64,000 bases of DNA. Source: Cyclina sinensis (Eukaryota > Mollusca > Bivalvia > Venerida > Veneridae). The DNA lies in contig JAAONU010000016.1 in NCBI GenBank assembly GCA_012932295.1, forward strand, positions 36,363,241-36,427,240. Reading direction: 5' to 3'. The notes under the pieces are model-generated. The model made no database searches and was not told the origin of the DNA. It worked only from the letters and a program-made list of their open reading frames with translations. The translations under genes were made by a program, and so were the position numbers. Below, in pieces: positions 55,535 to 64,000 of the stretch (positions are counted from its first letter, which is position 1; each line of letters opens with the position of its first letter).

Positions 55535-57060
55535 ACTACTCAAAATTTGATAGGGATCACTTTTTATTTCTTAAATACATTTTTAATGATATCCTCAAAA
55601 TAACTGATTTTGTCACATAGATGTAGTTTATTCATATGGCAAAGCCGAACTGTCCAGCAGATTTTGATTGTTTACCTGTACATGGCTCGAGATGCACGGG
55701 AAAAGCGATACCCCTGGAAAAGTGGTGCACCGCGGGCATGTACCTTAATGTACACATCCGTTTTATTCAGACTTCGCTTGTGCATGGTAACGTTTATATC
55801 GAACCTAGCACTGGTCATGGCAAATCTACGGCAAAGACGGCGTATTAACGATGAGTAGATGAATAGGGGGTTAGGGATGCTTGAGTCTGGGCATTCCCAA
55901 CGGCACGTGGGAGGTGTCCTTGGGGTGTCCCAGAGCAACATTGCCAGGATGTGGCGACGGTTTCAAACTTACGGGCATGCCACGCATAGGGCGTCAGAGG
56001 TCCACAACTCAGCGTGAGGACCGGTTTATTGTCGTTCAAGCGCGACGCCAGCGCTTTGTTACCGCTACTGTCCTCCAAAATGACTTCCAGAATGCCACTG
56101 GTGTTAGACTTTCCACTCAGACCATCAGGAACCGTCTTCATACATATGGCATGAGGGCTAGAAAGCCGGCAATCCGAATCCCTTTGACGTGAAACCACAT
56201 CCAGGCACGTCTTCATGTGGACGCTGCATGACTGGACCTCAGTGCTGTTCACTGACGAGTCTAGATTTTGTATGGACTTCACTGATAGGCGAGTGCGGGT
56301 ATGGAGATCCGCCAATGAACGTTTGGCACCCGTATGTGTTGCTACCCATGACCGTCATGGCGGGGGCTCGGTCATGGTGTGGGCGGGCATTAACATGCAG
56401 GGAAGAACGGACCTGCACGTTGTTCAGAACGGCACATTGACGGCTGTACGATACGTCAATGAGATCTTAGATGTGTACGTTCGTCCGTACGCTGGTGCTA
56501 TAGGCCTTGAGTTCATTTCAATGAACGACAACGCCCGGCCTCACAGGGCAAGGGTCACCTGGAGGCAGCAGCCATAGAGAGAATGGACTGGCCAACAAGG
56601 TCTCCAGACCTCAATCCAATAGAGCACGCCTGGGACATGCTGCAGACTGCAATATCTGCCTGCCCACCACGGTCCCTGGGCTACAGCAGTCCCTTCTGGA
56701 CGAGTGGGCTCGACTCCTACAACAAAGCATCCGGAGACTCATTGGCAGCATGAGAAAGCGGTGCAGAGCAGTAATCCAAGCAAACGGACACCACGCGCGA
56801 TATTAAAGCAAAATTCAGGCCACAGACTTGATTTTTCCAAAAAGGTCTATTTCATCTCCTGTCTGTGTTATCCCAAATTTGTGCCCCTCCCACGGCTCAG
56901 CCTCTGTCACGCTTCAACGGTTTACAGACTTACTCATTTTTGGTACCAACTTTTGTCATATGAACGTATTTTCAGAATCACAACAAAAAAAGTAACCTTT
57001 AAACCTTATGTAGTAAATATACACATGCTTATAAGTGATCCCTATCAAATTTTGAGTAGT
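55535..57060 (+). mobile_element. Tc1-like transposon, 1.53 kb
   Basis: Terminal inverted repeats ACTACTCAAAATTTGATAGG then GATCACTT (55535-55562) are matched perfectly at 57033-57060, with TA/TATA flanks. The internal transposase relic is in plus orientation. Size and TA target fit Tc1/mariner. Confidence 0.93.
55803..56760 (+). pseudogene. Tc1/mariner transposase, multiply frameshifted
   Basis: The HTH part MLESGHSQRHVGGVLGVSQS then IARMWRRFQTYGH is followed, in another frame, by RQRSTTQREDRFIVVQARRQ and RNRLHTYGMRARKPAIRIPL. Then come the catalytic blocks VLFTDESRFCMDFTDRRVRV, GGGSVMVWAGINMQGRTDLH and MNDNARPHRARV. The third block SPDLNPIEHAWD is in a further frame. All three acidic residues are present, but stops and frameshifts separate them. 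Compared with the element at 34466-37226 it belongs to a different Tc1-like lineage (different ends and protein). Confidence 0.9.
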
Positions 57061-60000
57061 ATATTTTTGTTAATGGACGGAATTATAACTTTACGTCTAA
57101 AATAACTGGAACTTTCTAAACAACGATTGTGCCATTTTTGAGCAATGTTCCACATAGTCTTGTAATTGAAATTATTGGTTTTTACATTAAAAAAATCTTA
57201 ATAATATAAGTATAGCGTTAAAAACCATCTTGTGTTTGGAAAAGGTAGTTCATCTGCACTTAACGGAAATACTTACGCCACCTAAAGTTTGTATTCTTTT
57301 TTTTTAAACACTGTAAAAAATTATATGAAAGTTTCACACAAATAAAAGTATATTAGACATATTTTGTATAGTCTACCCTTTGAAATTACATTAAAACTAC
57401 ATTTCCTCAAATCACGATAACGACCAAAAATTGAAAGTCGCACAACTAGCCGTTTTTGCAACGAGTTAATTGATCGCATGTGCATGTATAAAAGAAATGA
57501 AAATAGAAAAAGATATCTGGTACAGTTTTGAGATAAAAACTAGATACACGTGCTGAGTGTGTAGAATTTTGCAACACTGTAGAAGAGACCACTTACATCA
57601 CATGCTTAACAAAATGTATTTTTATGTTTGTGGGGAGGTATCGAAGGCATAAATGATTTTTCTGGAAGATTTCAAACTTCCTCTTTTAAACAACGTTGTT
57701 GATTGTTTCATTGGTTTCCCTGAAATGTTTTCATCCTTTAAAATAGACTCTATGTACAATTTCTCTACTTTCTCTTCACATAAATGAATATATGTATAAT
57801 GAATGAATGAATGAATGAATGAATGAATGAATGAATGAATGAAATAATTAATTAATGCATGAAGTAAATAAACTTAATAAATTGTGGTATAATATAGAAT
57901 TTTATTAACTATTTCATTACACAAGCTCAACAAACTATCAAAATGCAAGCCACTGGCGTAATAAAATTCGGCCATTTACAATTTTCAAGTTATTTAAGTC
58001 AGTAAGCCGGTTTTTGTTGTTGTTGTTGTTTTTTCCTTCTAAATTTAACGTACAGAAGAGGGTATAGCTAGCAAAATGATTTAATGAATGTAGGTATTGG
58101 GAATTACTCTTATTTTGGCGCGATTTAAGCTATCGCGCTTGAAGAAATTTGCCATCTTTGCCGTGCGCGTTTATATAACACAAAACGCAACACAAATAAG
58201 AGTCAGCCCTTAATGAAAAACAAAGGAAGTCATGTGACAATAATATCAAGTTGTTTATTATTCAAAACTGTCCCGAAACTTCTTCAGACACAGTATGCTT
58301 TGAATATTGGAAGAAACAAGTGAGAGATTGACTTAAATTACCATCACTTAAAATTATTTTAAGAAAAATGTTTAGAAACTTCTTGACGACGAAATTTTAC
58401 TCATAAGGAACCAATGGATTACTAATCCAGTGCTACTAGAATTAAGACATTTTACATATTATTTATTTTTACATATTATTCTGACATTTTACATATTATT
58501 TATAGCACAACCCGTTGACTGAATCTCAATAATGAATCTGAAAATGTAAAATATAGAAGTGCAAAATTATCTGTACGGAAAACTGCAAGTATTATATTCC
58601 TATATGTACAATTGGAGCGGGGTTAGTGTTACCCAATATTATGTAATTCTATGTTTTGATTTGCTGTTAGAAGATCCGATTATTGCAGAAGCATTACGTA
58701 TTTTTACGATGTACTACCTGTTGAGGCAAATTTGCAACGTTGTGTTATTCCGGAAATCCTCGGCCAGAATCATGTGACTGTCTGATAATATTGTGTAGGA
58801 ACATTGAATGTAATTGTTTTGAAATCTATTAATAGTAATTAGTAACTGATAAGACATACAGGTAACCTTTTGAAGGATGGCAAAAATACGGCGGTTGATA
58901 AAAATGCAAAACATAGTAATTTTGTAATTACAGTTACAAAGTCATTTTTCATCAAAAAATTCAATATTTTATATCATTTAAAAGGTATGTAAACTCATAT
59001 TTTACATATTTAAAAAAATAATTGTCAAACCTATTTACTTTCTTGTTTGTAAATAGTTAAACTTAGTGCATCTAAGCTGCTAGAAAAATGCTGAAAAAAT
59101 GCTGAAACGACAGGTATAAATTAGTTTAGTCTTTTTTTTAAAGCAAAAATTCAAAATCTGCTTATATTTTCAAAATACGAATTTAAAGAGCTTTCAAATG
59201 ATGTAAAATGATACAATGTTTATGTTTAATGTTTTCAAATAATTAAATTCGGCTCAAAAAGAAAAAAGATATCTAAAGTTAAAAATTCTGTCTGGTTACC
59301 GGTCGTACTTAATAGTGACTGTATCTCACCTGGTCTTTCATATGTTAAATTGTATCAAAGTAATCAAAGCATGGTCATAGTTTATTATCATAATTGACAT
59401 TACAAGTATATTTGTTATTCTACTTAAGCATGTTTGTTATTCTGTTCAAGCATGTTATTCCATGAAATTCATGTTATTTTGTTACTTAACAAAACAAACA
59501 ATGTTTCAGTATTATAATAATCACCATTAACATCAAGAGATATATGGAAATAAAAGGTTGAACAAATATGTTGTTGTTGTTCTTCAAAAATGTGCATTAC
59601 CTTAGTTATAATTTGTCTGAACAGACAGGTCTTCAATTTAAAGATATATTGTTAAATTTCTTTTTATTAGCATCTGCAAACAAAATAGAGCGCTGAAGCT
59701 TAAGGTTCCTTAAAATACAGTAAAAAAAACCGTACACTCAAGTGGACTCAAGTCCGGTTTATAAACTGAAAAGTATTAAACGCAAGAATACATTTTGACC
59801 TTTTCAGTAGGGTTAAGTATACGCGTGGTTTTTAACATGTGATCGAAATCGTACAGCGTTATTTGTTCTAAACTATTTAGATTCAAGTACAGCACACACC
59901 GTTTTACTGGAGTAGTCATTAATAGACAAGGTACGTTATATTTTGATAAAGACAAAGAAAATTGATTATATTTACACAAACTGTATATTATTTGCTTTCA

Positions 60001-61338
60001 GTGCACAATGAGAATAGTATTTTTATGCAGTCGTGAACTTTCTTTGATATCGCAAATAACTGATACTTTTTTTTTCATATGTATCTTTTCTCTGTTCAGT
60101 ACACGCGTATAATCCTATTCGTTACATTCTCTCAGCAAACATAAAGAAGAGCATATACACATGTAGCCGGCTAGTCAACTGTGTATGAATATACGTAGAG
60201 AAATACAGATAACGCTTCTCTCTTGTCATTGAAATTGGCTTTTAGTTGGAAGTTGAGAATTTAAGTGCGCATTTGAAAATACTCTTCTTCAAGCCTGTAA
60301 TTAAAGGTTTCAGATGCACATTAGAAAATGCATTTCTGGCTGGTATTGTTGTATTTTTAGGGTAGTAAGTACCTGTAAGATAACTTTGTATAACCATTCT
60401 TAGTATTCATAGTAGAAATTCTTATAGTAGAAAACATTAAGGGGTCAGTTGAACTTATTTCACCTTTGGTTTACCTCTGCAGTGAATCTGCTAGAAGAAC
60501 AAAGGAGTAGCATGTAGCACCATAAATCATGACTAGTAGGCTACACTTGTAGCATTGTAGCATTCTCTGTAGGCTAACATTTGATGTATTATGCTACACT
60601 CCTTACTTGGAAGGAGATGACAGACTAATGATGCTACACCCCTTATTTGGAGGGAAGGGTATATATACTGGAGCAAACAGGTATTTGGGGGCTTTTTATC
60701 AGACTTTTCCTTGTATCAGGTCTTTTTACTAGTATTTCATAGAAATATTACCATAGAGATGGATTTTACTTAGAGTGTAGCCAACTTTCAGCTATGTGTG
60801 AGAGAAATACATCTTTGGATTTATTACTGTAATTATATATATATACCTAGCATAGAATTAAATTAGTAAAATGGACAAATTGCTTTGTGGCTCATTTTGG
60901 CAAGTTGAACTTTCCATATGTGAATTGTAATAAACTGACACTTAATATTGGTGACACAACATTGATGGCCATGCTATTGCAAAAATCACAACCAACCTCC
61001 TCTCCCCGGGATTGTTAGAATTTTGGTGGCAGCGATACCCATATGTACAAAAGTACATTTTACAACAGTATTCATGTTTTCCTTCACCTCCGCTAACGTA
61101 ATGGGAGGGAGATATTTTGATTTTGGAATGGCTGTCTGGATGGGCGGATGGCTAGATAAATGTCACAGTTTTTCTACGCAACTCCTCTTAAATGCATGAT
61201 TGGATTCTTATTTTTATCCTTTGCCAGCGCAACTTCTACATCCATCATCAGATTTCAATCAAACCTGATAGAAATGTTCAGTGTTCAGTAGCGTTGATCT
61301 ACCAGTTTTCGTAATAGTAACCGATTTTGTGCCATTAC
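57061..61338. other. No recognised gene; microsatellites
   Basis: Holds an (ATGA)n run at 57800-57842, a (TTG)n run near 58010-58030, and short repeats with GTAGCAT near 60540-60650. 61070-61160 (CCTCCGCTAACGTAATGGGA, then GGATGGGCGGATGGCTAG) looks like the end of a repeat. Open frames of 61-72 codons have no motif. Confidence 0.5.
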
Positions 61339-62862
61339 CAGGCTTGTGCCCAGTACTAGAGTGTAGCACTTAAGTACCAGTACCAGTATTTGCAAGTTTA
61401 TGCAGTACCAGTACCAGGTTTTGACTCAGTATTGCAGTACCAGAACAAATTTTAGGAAAGTAATGCAGTACCAGTATCAGTATTTTCATGAGAACTAATG
61501 ATAGTTAAAAGTGAAAGACTTTGTAAATATACCAAAGGTAAAACATTATACATTACTGATACAAATTTATTTACTATACTGTGCATACACATTGTCTGAA
61601 GTATTGCAAATGTCATCTCAACTATAGTCATATAATCTCCATATTAAAAGATAGTCAACACTTTTCATCTTTTGAGTTGCATTTTATCATTATAAGGTTT
61701 TTAAAGGTTGGATCACGCATTCTTGGTGGTTTTCTCCATATTTGGACTTTGAAGTGTCGCTTTTAGTGTAATTTACTATAGTTGTTTGAGACTTTAGTTA
61801 AGAACTTCCAGGACTACAAGGGACCTTCTGACATGCTTCCATATACTAGTTAAAACAACTATTTTACTTTGCTACCAGTTATATTTACTCTAAATAAATA
61901 AACAATAGAATCCTTTCATAGACTTTTGTTAAACACAATGCTGATGATAACAACCTAAATTTGTTCATTTTAACACTTCCCTAATCTTTTTGTAACACTT
62001 TATCTCAAACCCAGACAGTGACAAGTATAACTTACAAACATTAACACTAAATTGCAAGTATAAAGGGCTATTGACTATATATCAATTCATTGTAAACTTT
62101 TATCCAAGTTATTTAGTATAAATAAATCTCATTAAAAGAGAAAATAAAAATCATAGCAACAGACAGATTAAAAGTTACTAAGACAAAATGTTTTACTTAC
62201 TTTTAGATTCTTTATAAAATTTGACGACACTTTCAGAGACCCGGATATCAGTGCTGGACAATTTAGGCACTGAGCTTTGAAGCTACCTTCTGTATTTTCA
62301 GGGAGTTTGTAAAAAATATTCCAACTCATTTTTTTATACTTCAAATCAAGTATCCTTCTACTATAACCAACTACTTCTGTTCCTTCATAACAAATGATGT
62401 CAGGTCATGCTATAGTAAAAGGTTCATAGTTATTGATAACAGCTCACCACTAGAGCATGTTTTTGTGTGCTTGCATTTAACAACATAATTTTATGTCAAT
62501 TATCAAATTTAAATATTCATCCCTTAATTCCTTGTAAAATTTGCAGTTACAGTATTTTGCTTACAGGCACACCATTAAAGCTAATTATGATAGCAAATGA
62601 TAGTGATTGAAACACCCTAGGGTATATGTACTACTTTTAATAAGCTCAGTTTTAAAATTAACATTGTGTAACTGTGTCTAAAATGGTAAGAAAACCAAAG
62701 TACTGCTAAAGTACTGCAGTCCCAGTACCACTCTTTGTGACAGTAATGCATTACCAGTACCAGCAGTCGCTAAATTTTGACTGAGTAATGCAGTAACAGT
62801 AGCAGTACTTGCCAAAAGTACTTAAGTAGTACTGCAGTACCAGTACTACTGGCACAAGCCTG
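61339..62862. mobile_element. hAT-like non-autonomous transposon
   Basis: Ends CAGGCTTGTGCCCAGTACT and, inverted, CAGGCTTGTGCCAGTAGTACT. Subterminal stretches at both ends are packed with CAGTACCAGTA-like motifs (61371-61475 and 62705-62845). An imperfect 8-bp direct repeat GCCATTAC/GTAATTAC (6 of 8) flanks it. An 8-bp duplication and ends starting CAGG suit hAT. The interior (1.2 kb) has no transposase frame. Confidence 0.75.
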
Positions 62863-64000
62863 GTAATTACATATATACAACACAATAAAACAAAGAAATT
62901 CTCTAGGTACACTTTAATCATTCAATATCAATACGTTATCTTGCATAAGAATTAAATATACACAATAATCTATAAGAATGATTGAAAAAAATGATAATGC
63001 GTAGAGTCTCCGCCATATTGGTAATGCAGCCTATTTTCGTGACCTTCACCTTGTGTCAATATAAAATACAAGTAGATTCAAAATTCCTTCTCCAAAACAG
63101 AAAAAAAGTACTGCACGAGAAAAAATAAGATTTTTGTAAACCTTTTTAACAGTATTCAGGTATGGAATCCATATTTTATTTGGAATTATTGCCTTTTTGT
63201 AATCTTTAAAACAGCTTTAACAAGATTTTCAATAAAAAAAAATCTGTCATTGCTATAGTACATAGATTTTATAAATCTAATATTCTTTTTCTGAATATTA
63301 GAAATATTATATAACAGGCTGAAAAAATATTTAACTATATTAAGAATATATTCATTATATAACAGTACTCATCTAATAAATACAGTAGGAGAACACTTGT
63401 TTTTTTTTCATAAGGAATAGGCTACAGGAACTTGTCTGTATTTAACTGAAGTACACATCCTGTCACATGACAGTCATATGTCTCAGTGCAGCAAACGCTG
63501 CAGAATCCTCATTGTCACTTTCATATTTCTATTCTTATCACAATCAGATTTATAGGAATCTAAATAAGTGGACAAAAAAAGGAATAGCAAAATGGTAGGG
63601 ATTTCTAATAGTTCACAGAAAAGCACTTTATTAAATACTTGCATGAAGCGCATTTTACAGATTAACTGCTGCAGGAGTATGATTTGACAGCTCTTTGTTT
63701 ACGCACAAAGCGATGACGTCAAACGCAAATCAGTTTCGATGCGCGAGTGAGTTTAGTAACATCACGAAAATACCTCCGTAACGAAAATGAGAGGTTCGAC
63801 GATACCTTGTGTAGTTGTGCATAAGAACATGATTTTCCGCTTGACTGAATAAAACTTTATAGATTTTATCTGTTGTCATTGATGAAATTTATAGAAATGT
63901 TCAATACCAAGTGTAGTCGTGCATATTGTCACAGTTTTCCACTTGATTTATTTTTTGCATGAGTTCAGTGGCCTTAGTTGACATTACGCCGCCTGTCAAT
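62863..64000. other. No recognised gene
   Basis: AT-rich DNA to the window edge with a slightly GC-richer stretch at 63690-63800. No exon or element that I can support. Confidence 0.5.

Noticed and set aside
55610..55941. Overlapping open frames near the 5' part of the second Tc1-like element
   Set aside because: They lie in transposon non-coding or out-of-frame sequence; the recognisable transposase peptides are in other frames.

Overview
This window looks like nuclear DNA of a bivalve mollusc, probably a heterodont clam. That is an inference from several signs. The sequence is AT-rich. Genes have small exons and GT-AG introns of 0.5 to 6 kb. There are many satellite-bearing non-autonomous transposons, including a family opening with the palindrome GGGCCATGATGGCCC followed by GCTCACCTGAG, which I associate with bivalve genomes. 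Nothing prokaryotic is present.

Only two intact-looking protein genes can be assembled. (1) SNRPG, the small nuclear ribonucleoprotein SmG, lies on the minus strand at 8457..20667 with four coding exons, one of them a 23-nt microexon. They join in frame to 76 aa, the length of the human protein. (2) A hydroxylysine-kinase-like gene (HYKK/AGPHD1 family) lies on the plus strand at 30566..40651 with six exons and 391 aa. A broken tandem copy of its last two exons follows at 45103..49202. The two exons of that copy are separated by a 3.06-kb minisatellite of 36-bp units.

The rest is mostly mobile and repetitive DNA. 1-1335: 36-bp minisatellite with a 144-bp higher-order period. 2480-4310: inverted duplication of a coding-like segment, with a TTAA-flanked MITE beside its right arm. 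5450-5700: facing pair of tRNA-derived SINE-like heads. 5990-12005: several elements of a Helentron/HINE-like satellite family, partly in SNRPG intron 3. 13.6-20.4 kb (SNRPG introns 1 and 2): a second TTAA MITE, a 1.45-kb pogo-like element, a PIF1-type helicase relic, an element with a 9-bp target duplication, and a pair of inverted diverged ORF fragments. 21.4-22.2 kb: relic of a LINE ORF1 with a PHD-like finger. 23.99-30.42 kb: a 6.4-kb foldback composite made of ~165-bp repeats in alternating orientation, carrying three nested insertions. 34.5-37.2 kb: Tc1-like transposon in HYKK intron 4. 41.2-41.9 kb: LINE reverse-transcriptase C-terminal relic. 49.9-52.2 kb: three diverged copies of one segment, one interrupted by a HINE-like element, plus a 154-bp hairpin. 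55.5-57.1 kb: second, frameshifted Tc1-like element. 61.3-62.9 kb: hAT-like non-autonomous element. 57.1-61.3 and 62.9-64.0 kb hold no gene that I recognise.

The two genes are functionally unrelated: one is spliceosomal, the other in amino-acid catabolism. The best candidates for something undescribed are the foldback composite with its tandem-repeat arms, the minisatellite-split HYKK copy that has lost the catalytic HGD motif, and the recurring transposon design of ~145-190 bp satellite core, (GACR)n tract and terminal hairpin.
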